Origin: Castor canadensis
Taxonomy: Eukaryota > Chordata > Mammalia > Rodentia > Castoridae
Length of the DNA: 64,000 bases
Reading direction: 5' to 3'
NCBI RefSeq assembly: GCF_047511655.1
Contig: NC_133390.1
Span: forward strand, 158,655,583 to 158,719,582
Positions within the stretch are counted from its first letter, which is position 1. The number at the start of each line of letters is the position of its first letter. The notes beneath the pieces are model-generated. The model was not told the DNA's origin, did no database searches, and saw nothing but the letters and a program-made list of their open reading frames with translations. The position numbers were made by a program, and so were the translations under genes. Shown here one piece after another: positions 60,601 through 64,000 of this stretch.

Positions 60601-60897
60601 ACCCTAGCCTTCTGGGAGTGACTCATTTCTTACTTTCCTGATTTAGTAAATAAAGATGTGGATGTGCCATGTGCCCCTGTCTATCTTGCAGAACTCAGAT
60701 GATCAGACCTTAATAAATAAAAGCCAAAAAAAGGAAATCAGTAAAATGTCATACAGTTGAGTAGGAAGTCTCACCTGGACCACCTGCCATGGGAAATCCT
60801 GTCTCCATCCTAACAGAATTTCCAGCTGCTGTGGGTCCATTCATTCTCACATCTTGGCTTCGGTTCTGAGCCAGAGCCAGGTTGATAGCACCTTCCC
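19558..60897 (-). CDS. NCOA6: Nuclear receptor coactivator 6 (ASC-2/RAP250/PRIP), 5' end outside window
   Basis: Eleven coding exons join in frame to about 1,928 residues. By comparison with the human protein (2,063 residues) about 135 N-terminal residues are missing to the right. NCOA6 is a nuclear coactivator of ligand-bound nuclear receptors and other transcription factors, and a subunit of the ASCOM (KMT2C/KMT2D) histone H3K4 methyltransferase complexes. Visible features: a Q/P/M-rich N-terminal half with a 19-glutamine tract; LXXLL motif 1 (LVNLL, codons at 45053-45067), which binds receptors; a lysine-rich stretch with KKKKPPRKKK; a serine/proline-rich C-terminal half with LXXLL motif 2 (LSQLL, 37031-37045); and the terminal KRRKSK. 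All introns are GT-AG and the frame is unbroken. Confidence 0.97.
19640..19860 (-). repeat. Composite SINE, antisense, close to the terminal exon
   Basis: A T-run then the tRNA-like half (gagtttgaactcagggcttc, aggcactctaccacttgagc) and the B1-like half (ggctggccttgaactgcgat to gagccactggtgcccagct). On the plus strand it is antisense, so it has the same orientation as the NCOA6 transcript. It lies about 38 bp upstream of the last splice acceptor. Confidence 0.8.
20124..20266. repeat. Inverted (fold-back) tRNA-like SINE pair
   Basis: An antisense tRNA-like SINE end (arm 20147-20174) is fused head-to-head to a sense unit (arm 20207-20233), with about 32 bp between. The arms are near-perfect reverse complements around gaggccctgagttcaaaccc. 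The sense unit keeps a clear A box (gctcaagcggttaagagcgc). Confidence 0.85.
20450..21295 (-). repeat. Cluster of antisense SINEs
   Basis: Composite units are seen at 20460-20670 and 20670-20790, a B1-like unit at 20850-20975 (gagacagggtcttgctatat), a tRNA-like unit at 20995-21085 (ggatttgaactcagaacctt) and another at 21210-21295. Divergence differs between units, so they are of different ages. Confidence 0.7.
21943..22045 (+). repeat. tRNA-like SINE
   Basis: The unit includes gcctaacaagtgcaagtcct and a B-box-like gagttcaaactttag, and ends in a long A-run at about 22024-22043. Confidence 0.7.
22140..22401 (+). pseudogene. Retroposed 28S rRNA 3'-end fragment
   Basis: 22150-22350 matches the 3' terminal part of mammalian 28S rRNA. 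Landmarks in order are cacgttcgtgtggaacctgt, cgctaaaccattggtagc, cctgcttctgggtcggggtt, gcagagcagctccctcgctg and caagggtttg. The match stops within about two bases of the mature rRNA 3' end and passes into an A-rich tail (22351-22391). A direct repeat ACTTTTCCTA flanks the insert (22140-22149 and 22392-22401). This is the signature of L1-mediated retroposition. The copy carries substitutions and is surely non-functional. It is antisense to NCOA6, in the last intron. Confidence 0.9.
22455..22472. repeat. (AC)n microsatellite
   Basis: About nine AC units, followed by a short TC-rich stretch. Confidence 0.85.
22800..23003 (+). repeat. Composite SINE
   Basis: The B1-like half (gctggtggctcacacttaaa) is followed by the tRNA-like half (gagtggctcaagtggtagag) and a tail of AAAT repeats at 22981-23003. 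Confidence 0.8.
23096..23174. repeat. Pyrimidine (TC)n tract
   Basis: A nearly pure CT tract on the plus strand, interrupted by a few G and TTT. Confidence 0.85.
23395..23580 (+). repeat. Composite SINE, divergent
   Basis: The B1-like part is short (ctcaggaggtagggatctgg). The tRNA-like part contains gccctgagttcaaactccag and an A-rich end. Confidence 0.65.
24230..24435 (+). repeat. L2 fragment
   Basis: It follows the common L2 3' order: gggcctttgcatatgctata, a tcaggtctcaacttaatcat block and aagccttctctaagcaaagg. Confidence 0.6.
24455..24905 (-). repeat. B1-like SINE and composite SINE, antisense
   Basis: 24455-24590 is B1-like (agtctcactatgaagaccag, gctgggattactgttgtgta). 24690-24905 is a composite unit ending at agctaggattacaggtatca. 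Confidence 0.7.
25090..25600. repeat. Possible ancient repeat
   Basis: The wording of this stretch (aggccttgagatgaggatag, then ggtggactgcctactgaata) resembles old mammalian repeats like that at 7320-7755. The family is not assigned; it may be unique sequence. Confidence 0.3.
25640..26155. repeat. Sense tRNA-like SINE and antisense SINEs
   Basis: 25643-25735 is a sense tRNA-like unit (tatggctcaagtggtagaac). 25910-26040 and 26040-26150 are antisense B1-like units (gtagggtcttgagtttttgt; gagatggggtcttgctaact). Confidence 0.7.
26355..26572 (+). repeat. Composite SINE with long A and T runs
   Basis: A short B1-like part (cctgtaaccccagcatttag) is fused to a tRNA-like part (gaccagcaa-type loop as gactagcaagtacaaatccc, then gagttcaaagcccagtactg). 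Runs of A (about 26511-26540) and of T (about 26557-26573) follow. Confidence 0.65.
26927..27075 (-). CDS. NCOA6: NCOA6 penultimate exon in window
   Basis: A 149-nt exon, phase 2 at its start and phase 1 at its end. It encodes S/SEPKEIVEKSKTPSRRNSR and continues through ESVENGHRKRSSRPASASSSTK. It is serine- and arginine-rich with basic clusters. Acceptor ttattag and donor AAAG|GTTAGC are clear. Confidence 0.95.
27715..28040 (+). mobile_element. Old hAT-type non-autonomous DNA transposon, split by a SINE
   Basis: The left part starts near aatgattctcaataagaga and stops at about 27795. The right part (27891-28040) reads tctggagacatttttgattg and gtagaggccagggaatgctg. The order matches the element at 58163-58390. 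An antisense tRNA-like SINE (27800-27890) sits between the halves. The hAT assignment is from memory of this common repeat. Confidence 0.5.
27800..27890 (-). repeat. tRNA-like SINE nested in a DNA transposon
   Basis: Antisense unit with cttgcacatgctaggcaagt and ccctgccactgagctacata. Confidence 0.65.
28096..28315 (-). repeat. Composite SINE, antisense
   Basis: Well-preserved copy: ttttggactcagggcctcac, aggtgctctaccacttgagc, gcctgggctggcttcgaacc and agctaggattacaggtgtga. Confidence 0.85.
28382..28430. repeat. AT-rich microsatellite
   Basis: Three blocks of TATATA are joined by AAATA units. Confidence 0.85.
28945..29035 (+). repeat. tRNA-like SINE
   Basis: It reads gctagggatgtgcctcgagt, gaggccccgagttcaatccc and ends in an A-rich tail. 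Confidence 0.7.
29880..30115 (+). repeat. MIR element
   Basis: MIR order is visible: ctctggagtcagaagacctg, ctctgactctgggcaattta, gagttctcatctataagaca and a 3' end at aaataaatgttgaccattat. Confidence 0.75.
30759..30795 (-). CDS. NCOA6: NCOA6 37-nt micro-exon
   Basis: The acceptor is tttacag and the donor CAAAG|GTAAGA. It encodes ELEANAVIVSGQ with split codons at both ends. Because 37 is not a multiple of three, it must be used together with the 149-nt exon that follows it (37 + 149 = 186). Confidence 0.95.
30796..32525 (-). other. NCOA6: NCOA6 intron
   Basis: A B1-like SINE lies at 31195-31340. The rest, about 31350-32520, shows no element that I recognise. Confidence 0.8.
31195..31340 (-). 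repeat. SINE, antisense
   Basis: It reads gagatagggtctcatggaac, gctggcttcaaactgtgatc and agctaggattacaggcgtga, with the tRNA-like half almost absent. Confidence 0.8.
32526..32594 (-). CDS. NCOA6: NCOA6 69-nt exon
   Basis: It encodes PSQNLVPKETSATALKGSVARP, matching the family. The acceptor is gccttag and the donor CCAG|GTAAGA. The exon is symmetric (phase 1 at both ends), so skipping it would keep the frame. Confidence 0.95.
32895..33035 (-). repeat. B1-like SINE, antisense
   Basis: A long T-run is followed by agtctcactatgtagttagg and tactgggattatagatatgt. Confidence 0.75.
34310..35035 (-). repeat. Antisense MIR fragments
   Basis: 34310-34450 contains taaatcctcatataaattct and gagaggtaggaatttcaatt. 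34850-35035 contains ctctgtgctaagcatattat, gtccccatatgacaaaggag and gtaacttgccctggctgata. Unassigned sequence lies between them. Confidence 0.6.
35626..38610 (-). CDS. NCOA6: NCOA6 largest coding exon
   Basis: A 2,985-nt exon encodes about 995 residues, roughly human residues 970-1965. It starts at YSTQPVEQRP, passes a P/Q-rich segment and a short Q/M run near 38402-38450 (QQQMMMMLMMQQ), and continues through long S/T/P-rich sequence with basic SRRSSPGSSRKTTPSPGR. LXXLL motif 2 (LSQLL) is at 37031-37045. It ends HPELLPSI at a donor ATAG|GTATGT. The frame stays open past the donor to 35573, but those residues are intronic. Confidence 0.97.
39455..39590 (+). mobile_element. L1 3' end
   Basis: The segment gatgaattcaactatgatat, then tgtaagaacttgagtaaatg and tcacaatgtacccacagtac, ends in A-rich AATAATAATAAAAAAAAG. 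It matches the antisense copy at 5226-5365. No target-site duplication was identified. Confidence 0.65.
40840..40940 (-). repeat. tRNA-like SINE, antisense
   Basis: It contains gggtttgaactcagggcctt and aggcaggcgctctactattt. Confidence 0.8.
41878..41999 (-). CDS. NCOA6: NCOA6 122-nt exon
   Basis: It encodes TPDNRPAGLEEADQQALPGE and on through NLDNTGPKLPEFSNRPP. It enters in phase 2 after GATCTAAA and leaves in phase 1 at CCAG|GTAATA. With the 1,117-nt exon before it the total is 1,239 nt, restoring the frame. Confidence 0.95.
42726..43000 (-). repeat. Two antisense SINEs in tandem
   Basis: A composite unit (42726-42910: acttgaactcagggcctaca, gagataggggcttgtgaact, agctaggattacaggcatga) is followed by a tRNA-like unit (42922-43000: gggcttgaactcagggcctc). 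Confidence 0.75.
43550..43765 (+). repeat. Composite SINE
   Basis: The B1-like half (cttgtaatcctagctaccca) and tRNA-like half (ctggtgaagtggctcaaggt) are both clear, with A-runs between and after. Confidence 0.85.
44934..46050 (-). CDS. NCOA6: NCOA6 1,117-nt exon with LXXLL motif 1
   Basis: It encodes about 372 residues, very rich in glutamine, methionine, asparagine and proline. The receptor-binding motif LVNLL (codons 45053-45067) lies in PLLVNLLQSDISAGHFG, as in the family, near human residue 887. A lysine cluster KPKKKKPPRKKK follows just before the donor (GATCTAAA|GTAGGT) and may act in nuclear import. Confidence 0.97.
46297..46390 (+). repeat. tRNA-like SINE, well preserved
   Basis: It reads catggctcaagtggtagagc, acctgcttagcaaccatgaa and gaattcaaaccccagtactg, with both pol III promoter boxes recognisable. 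Confidence 0.8.
46945..47035 (-). repeat. tRNA-like SINE, antisense
   Basis: It contains ggattgaaaccaggacctca and acatactctatcactgagta. It is divergent. Confidence 0.6.
48263..48345 (+). repeat. tRNA-like SINE with internal deletion
   Basis: The A-box part (ggaggcatggctcaagtagt) is joined directly to a late part (agcatgagacctgagatcaa) and an A-rich tail. Confidence 0.65.
48835..48981 (-). CDS. NCOA6: NCOA6 147-nt exon
   Basis: A symmetric phase-1 exon encodes MPKRLPPGFSAGQANPNFMQ and ends with LQANQNVQHA. The acceptor is tattaag and the donor GCAG|GTTTGT. Confidence 0.95.
48982..50989 (-). other. NCOA6: NCOA6 intron without recognised repeats
   Basis: This 2-kb intron shows no SINE, MIR or L1 that I recognise, unusual in this repeat-rich gene. 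It is AT-rich and unremarkable otherwise. Confidence 0.7.
50990..51856 (-). CDS. NCOA6: NCOA6 867-nt exon with polyglutamine tract
   Basis: It encodes AMDPLLSGLHIQQQGHPSG and on to HPGLGG. The polyglutamine tract at 51663-51719 has 19 residues, coded by 4 CAG, 4 CAA, then 11 CAG in transcript order. Serine/proline-rich sequence (SPASSPSSFQQGSPASSP) and several glutamine patches follow. The exon is symmetric (phase 1). Acceptor aaacag, donor GGAG|GTGAGG. Confidence 0.97.
51857..52553 (-). other. NCOA6: NCOA6 intron with one SINE
   Basis: A 697-bp intron. An antisense composite SINE fills 52165-52370. The frame of the upstream exon stays open a little past the donor, which is not meaningful. 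Confidence 0.85.
52165..52370 (-). repeat. Composite SINE, antisense
   Basis: It reads ggggcttgaactctggacct, gagatagggtcttgcaaact, ctgatctctgcctcctgagt and agctaggattacaggagtga. Confidence 0.85.
52554..52682 (-). CDS. NCOA6: NCOA6 129-nt exon
   Basis: It encodes LIRMTSPATVMMPQGGNVSS and ends RTPRPASQS. Symmetric phase 1; acceptor cttctag, donor GTCAG|GTAATG. Confidence 0.94.
52850..53345 (+). repeat. Old L1 3' region fragment
   Basis: The ending tattagcaaactgcttttaa, gaacagttatactaatttat and gaaatcttttccacatcttc follows the order of an old L1 3' region. It is divergent; the 124-codon frame at 52811 is incidental. Confidence 0.5.
53530..53862 (+). repeat. Composite SINE, extended
   Basis: A B1-like half (acatggtggctcatgcctat), a second partial B1-like piece (gtgttggtgcacgctacttg) and a tRNA-like half (gccctgagtttaaactccag) end in a CAAAAA repeat tail. 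Confidence 0.75.
54018..54110 (+). repeat. Possible LTR 3' fragment
   Basis: The stretch gaactctactctcttacttt, then ttcaataaactcctgcttta resembles the R/U5 start of a retroviral LTR (a poly(A) signal followed by a C/T-rich stretch). It is short and shows no partner LTR or coding region. The call is tentative. Confidence 0.3.
54134..54424 (+). mobile_element. 5'-truncated L1 with target-site duplication
   Basis: An insert of about 269 bp (54145-54413) is flanked by a perfect 11-bp direct repeat, AGTTACTCACA (54134-54144 and 54414-54424). Its 3' part has tcttctcttcaacaaaatta, gcagagcaggttctgcctgg, a run of 13 or so G, gagaaatgacccaatgtatg and an A-rich end. The same tail is antisense at 4091-4160. 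The perfect duplication suggests a fairly recent event. Confidence 0.85.
54490..54675 (-). repeat. Composite SINE, antisense, divergent
   Basis: It includes gaactgaacccagagtttca, aggcaagcattctaccactt and ctatgagtagctgagtttgc. Confidence 0.65.
56010..56227 (+). repeat. Composite SINE
   Basis: The B1-like half starts gagctgggtgtggtggcaca. The tRNA-like half includes catggctcaagtggtagagc and gagttccagctccagtacc. A long A-run follows. It interrupts the degraded L1. Confidence 0.85.
56650..56790 (-). repeat. B1-like SINE, antisense
   Basis: After a T-run: gagacagggtctcactatgt, gagtgctgagattacaggca. The flanking text ttaacattctt is repeated on both sides (56638-56648 and 56785-56795), a likely target-site duplication. 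Confidence 0.8.
57145..57350 (-). repeat. Composite SINE, antisense
   Basis: It reads actggggcttcaactcaacg, ctatacttgagccacttcgc, gctgactttaaactgtgatc and gtattacaggtgtgagcc. Confidence 0.75.
57690..57805 (-). repeat. B1-like SINE, antisense
   Basis: It contains cagagtctcactatgtagct and cccaagtgctgggattactg. Confidence 0.75.
58163..58390 (+). mobile_element. Old hAT-type non-autonomous DNA transposon
   Basis: It starts at gtggttctcatctataggca and ends at ttgaggttcaaaacctctg, so the ends are partly inverted repeats (gtggttctca / gaggttcaaaacc). Inner landmarks are aacatttggcaatgtctgga and actaaacatcccacaataca. It is the same element type as at 27715-28040. Confidence 0.6.
58763..58905 (+). 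repeat. tRNA-like SINE with long purine tail
   Basis: The unit gctggggatgtagttcaatg, gagcacttgcttaacatgtg is followed by an A/G-rich tail to about 58905. Confidence 0.7.
59795..59940 (+). repeat. MIR fragment
   Basis: It contains agtgtagtgaaaaagagcac, gaactgggagttaggacatt and ccctgggcaaatcacttctt. Confidence 0.6.
60040..60330. repeat. Sense composite SINE followed by antisense B1-like SINE
   Basis: 60045-60235 is sense (gcactggtggctcatgcctg, gtgtggctcaaacaatagag, gggttcaaaccccagtctca). 60236-60325 reads antisense B1-like (ttgctatgtagcacaggctt, gtgctgggattacagacctg). Confidence 0.7.
60775..60897 (-). CDS. NCOA6: NCOA6 first coding exon in window
   Basis: It encodes EGAINLALAQNRSQDVRMNG and ends GFPMAGGP. 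In human this sequence begins near residue 135, so it marks how much is missing. Symmetric phase 1; acceptor ttttcag, donor CCAG|GTGAGA. Confidence 0.95.
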
Positions 60898-61054
60898 CTG
60901 AAAACAATAGTCATGTTATAAAATAGAAATAATCAGAATAAGATGCAAACTTTGTTTAAAGACAGGTACATAAGAGTTTTACTTTTCTGTGTTTTTAAAG
61001 AATTATGGTAAGTTTACCACCACAAAAAAGGTGGGTCAATACTACATAGGTCTT

Positions 61055-61192
61055 TTTTTCTCGGGGGGGGGGGGGAGGCATGAGATAGGGTCTCACTATA
61101 TCACTCAAGATGGCCTCAAACTCAAAGCCATTGGCCTCCACCTCCTGAGTTCTGGGATTACAGGTGTGGACTGCCACACCCAGCCTATGTAG
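61055..61192 (-). repeat. B1-like SINE, antisense, after a G-run
   Basis: A run of about 12 G (61063-61074) precedes gagatagggtctcactatat and gttctgggattacaggtgtg. Confidence 0.75.
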
Positions 61193-61344
61193 GTCTTTTG
61201 TCAACCCATCTGAACAGATTTACTTACATGAAGCACAGGAGATCATAATCAGCTCTCATTCCCAGTAACACATAGGCAATCAGTGATGCTTAGTGTCACA
61301 AACAGCTTGGAACTTTCTATAATTATTTTCAACAAGCTTATTAA

Positions 61345-61349
61345 GTGTT

Positions 61350-61420
<71 letters not shown>

Positions 61421-61436
61421 GAGACAGAGAGAGAAG
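61345..61436. repeat. (GT)n(GA)n microsatellite
   Basis: About 10 GT units pass into some 22 GA units, then GACAGAGAGA variants. The plus strand from about 61367 to 61436 is almost pure purine apart from two C. Confidence 0.9.
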
Positions 61437-61675
61437 AAAACAATCTTAGAGTCTCTCAAAATCCTAGATTTCCTTTTGGGAATTTATAATCAGAAGATGG
61501 AGATATATATATAGGCTTAATGGAGAAAAAAGACAGGTAGGGGAACACTGTAATAGTTGTCATAAAAATACAAATTTCCTTCCTTCTAGCAGAAAAAGTC
61601 AAGCGATGAATAATGTAAGTTGCCACTAATCTACCTCTGCAACACTTGAGATATTAAGACTAGCATTTGTACAGC

Positions 61676-62090
61676 TGTGTGTGTGTGTATGTGTGTGTGT
61701 GTGTGTTTAGGCAGTACTGGGGTTTGAACTTGAGGCTTCATGCTTGCTGGGCAGGTGCTCCACCACTTGAGCCACACCTCTAAGCCTTTTTGCATTGGCT
61801 ATTTTTGAAATAGGATCTTGCTTTTTGCCAGGGCAAAATTTACACTTTCTGCAATAGCTGGGATGACAGGCATGCACCATCACACCCAACTTTTTCTGTT
61901 GGGACAGTGTCTCTCAAACTTTTTGCCAGGGATAGCCTCCAACTGAGATCCTCCCGATCTCTGTCTCCCAAGTAGTTAGGATTACACTGGCACCTGGGTT
62001 TTTGTTTTTTTTTTTTTGTGCTGGGCATTCAATCTAGGGCCTTGTTCATGCTAAGCATGTGCTCTAGCAATGAGCTACATCCCCATGCCC
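61676..62090 (-). repeat. (TG)n tract and antisense SINEs
   Basis: The TG tract is at 61676-61706. A composite SINE (61710-61885) has ggtttgaacttgaggcttca and aggtgctccaccacttgagc. A further B1-like piece (61900-62000) and a tRNA-like unit (62015-62090: aatctagggccttgttcatg) follow. Confidence 0.7.
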
Positions 62091-62829
62091 TGTATGTTTT
62101 TTTGGGTTTTTCTTTTGCTTTATTGATGCATTTATTGCATTCAAAAGTGGAATTCAATATACTGAATTCTAGACAGAACTCACTGGGCATTAACACATAA
62201 CATGAAACATAATTTAGGTTATATTTGTCCTTTTTTTCTTCCAGCACCCTGCCTAAGGTTTTTAATTTTTATAAAAATTTTTCTCATTTGAGTTTCACAA
62301 TAGCTTAGGGTAAGTAATGTTATTAGAACTGTTCCAATTAAACAAAACCTTAACATATTGGAAAAAAAATCAAGTTTCAGAATGTTTCCTATACTTAAGC
62401 CACAATTTTGACTATTTTACTTTGGAGGACACCACCACCTTGTGGAGAGTTAAAATATGGCAAGCCTGTCTCTTGCGTTGTTGAAAGATTGTGTTTCCCA
62501 AGTCCTTGCCTAATATAAGATCTTGGTTTTCAATCCTAAGATAAAACAGGAAGCTAATGAGGGCACTCATTAGTTTCCACTGTCCAGTCACTGATGTAGG
62601 TCAGCTTTCTGTGTGTACTTTAACCAGGGACGCTGGCTGGTCATAGGGAACAGTATCTTAACAACAGGGAACCATAAGTAGGGTCTACTGACTTTCTTGT
62701 AGGACTCAAGCGTAAAAGAGAAAACAGAATATAGGTCTTAAAGGTTTCCACCAACAGCAAGGAATTATTAATATGCTAAACTTGCTAATGTATTCTAAGC
62801 AGAAAGTTCTTGAAATGACATCATATCAT

Positions 62830-63000
62830 GTTATTTCTTGCTTAAAACTGCTCCATTGCTTCCCACTGTTTTAGAAATAACAGCCAAACTTTTTTTTTGG
62901 CAGTAACTTAGGTCCTTGCACTTGTAGGCAAGTTTAACCCACACCCTCAGCCCTTAAAGCCAAACTTAACATAATCTACAATGCCTTAAGTTATTTATCT
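62830..63000 (+). repeat. L2 fragment with inserted SINE piece
   Basis: Text such as taaaactgctccattgcttc and gccaaacttaacataatcta follows an L2 3' pattern. 62890-62955 looks like an antisense tRNA-like SINE remnant. Confidence 0.45.
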
Positions 63001-63002
63001 AG

Positions 63003-63420
63003 TCCAGTGCTGTTCAACAAAAATATGAGCAACACATGTAATTTAAAATTTTCTAGATACCACCATAAAGAGGTAAAAAGAAACAGCTGTAAAAGTAATT
63101 ATAACATTTTATTTAACCTAGTAAGTCCAATTTTTTTGTGGTATTGGGGACTGAACCTGGGGCCTCACACATACTAGGCAAGTGCTATACCAATTGAGCT
63201 ATCCCCCCAACCCTACATATAATGTATTATTAGTTCAACATATAATTAGTATAAAAATTACTATCGAGATATTTTACATTATTTTATTGGATTACTAAAT
63301 CTTCAAAATCTGCAGTGTATTTTGTACTTACAGCAAAGGTCAATTTGGACTAGCCACATTTTCAGTGCTCAACAGTTACATGTGGACTGTGGCAACCATC
63401 GTAGAGAGCCCAGATCTAGC
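63003..63420 (+). mobile_element. Old hAT-type DNA transposon with nested SINE
   Basis: It begins agtgctgttcaacaaaaata and ends near gtggcaaccatcgtagagag. Inner landmarks are atgtaatttaaaattttcta and tttggactagccacattttc. An antisense tRNA-like SINE (63130-63215) interrupts it. The family is assigned from memory of a common mammalian element. Confidence 0.5.
63130..63215 (-). repeat. tRNA-like SINE nested in a DNA transposon
   Basis: It contains gggactgaacctggggcctc and aggcaagtgctataccaatt. Confidence 0.7.
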
Positions 63421-63489
63421 CCATGCCTGCCTGTCTAACCTAACCTCATACTATTTTCACCTTCAATAACAAAGATTGAAACATGGTCA

Positions 63490-63680
63490 TTTTGTAGCTT
63501 CTTAGGCACACAAAGCTGTTTCTTACCTCAAGGCCTATGCATGCACGTTGTTCCCTTTGCCTAGCAGTTCTATGCACTCTTCACATAGCCAGCTTCTCAA
63601 TTTTCATGTAATCTTAAGTCACATGCCCAAAAAGGCCTCCTCCAACCATTTTATCCAAGGTTAGGTCACCCTTATCAGAA
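63490..63680 (+). repeat. L2 fragment
   Basis: The order ggcctatgcatgcacgttgt, tccctttgcctagcagttct and aaaaggcctcctccaaccat fits an L2 3' end, like 24230-24435. Confidence 0.55.
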
Positions 63681-64000
63681 CATCATGTTATTCATTCAGA
63701 GTACATCCAATGAAATGAAAGTACTTACTTATTTTTTTGTCTGCCTCCCCATTCACTATTCAAGGATAATCAAAAATCTGCTTTGGTTCTTTACATCTGT
63801 TTCTCCAGCTTAAGTATTAATATCATCCCCTTTCACTCTCAAAGTGTCTTAATTTAGATGATAATCTATGTGCCTGATATATGGTAGGTGCTCATTAGCT
63901 ATGTTGAATAGTCAGTTTATCATAACCTTAAGGAGGATTTTAGACATTTTTCTATATGATAAATGCATTTCTGGGAAGCCTCACATTATTCCCAATAATA

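Larger units (their letters stand above)
52683..60774 (-). other. NCOA6: NCOA6 8.1-kb intron
   Basis: Largest intron in view. Contents from left: old L1 3' fragment, composite SINE, possible LTR piece, a young L1 tail with target duplication, a long degraded L1 with SINEs in it, a hAT-type element and several SINEs. 58400-58760, 58930-59790 and 60340-60770 show nothing recognised. Confidence 0.8.
60898..64000 (-). other. NCOA6: NCOA6 intron, running off the window
   Basis: No further NCOA6 exon was found here; the expected upstream peptide was not seen on the minus strand. The stretch contains SINEs, microsatellites, a hAT-type element with a SINE in it and L2 fragments. 62100-62820 shows nothing recognised. 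Confidence 0.75.

Noticed and set aside
1-64000. CRISPR array, prokaryotic operon or integrated viral genome
   Set aside because: No regularly spaced repeats, no ribosome-binding-site-led gene strings and no viral coding region were seen. The intron-exon structure and SINEs are mammalian.

Overview
The window is nuclear DNA of a placental mammal, most likely a rodent. It carries the convergent gene pair TP53INP2 (plus strand, complete) and NCOA6 (minus strand, all but its 5' exons). Both were recognised from their proteins: every coding exon is bounded by AG/GT splice sites, the phases join correctly, and the conceptual proteins follow the known mammalian orthologues to the stop codon. The same neighbours lie on human chromosome 20q11.22. 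The interspersed repeats are B1-like (7SL-derived) units, often joined to a tRNA-like 3' unit, in dozens of copies, with no primate Alu. With the L1 3' ends seen here this suggests a castorimorph rodent, perhaps beaver. The species call is an inference from remembered repeat families.

Layout: 1-8930 is intergenic, filled with SINEs, MIR, L1 tails, microsatellites and a 201-bp duplicated segment. 8930-9990 is a CpG island with the TP53INP2 promoter and non-coding first exon. TP53INP2 coding exons lie at 12799-14319, followed by a 3.1-kb 3'UTR ending near 17470. A spacer of about 1.5 kb holds the convergent 3' ends. NCOA6 then runs right to left from beyond 64000 to its poly(A) signal at 19046-19055, with eleven coding exons in view. 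They encode about 1,928 residues, so roughly the first 135 residues (by comparison with the human protein) lie outside the window.

TP53INP2 encodes an LC3/GABARAP-binding autophagy and nuclear receptor cofactor. NCOA6 encodes a large, glutamine-rich nuclear receptor coactivator with two LXXLL motifs. Both reading frames are intact.

No new gene system was found. The most notable unexplained structures are: a 201-bp, about 97.5% identical direct duplication (4899-5099 and 7760-7960); a retroposed 3' end of 28S rRNA with poly(A) tail and target-site duplication in the last NCOA6 intron (22140-22401); a SINE fold-back hairpin (20124-20266); and a CRE-octamer-CRE cluster just inside TP53INP2 intron 1 (9707-9743).
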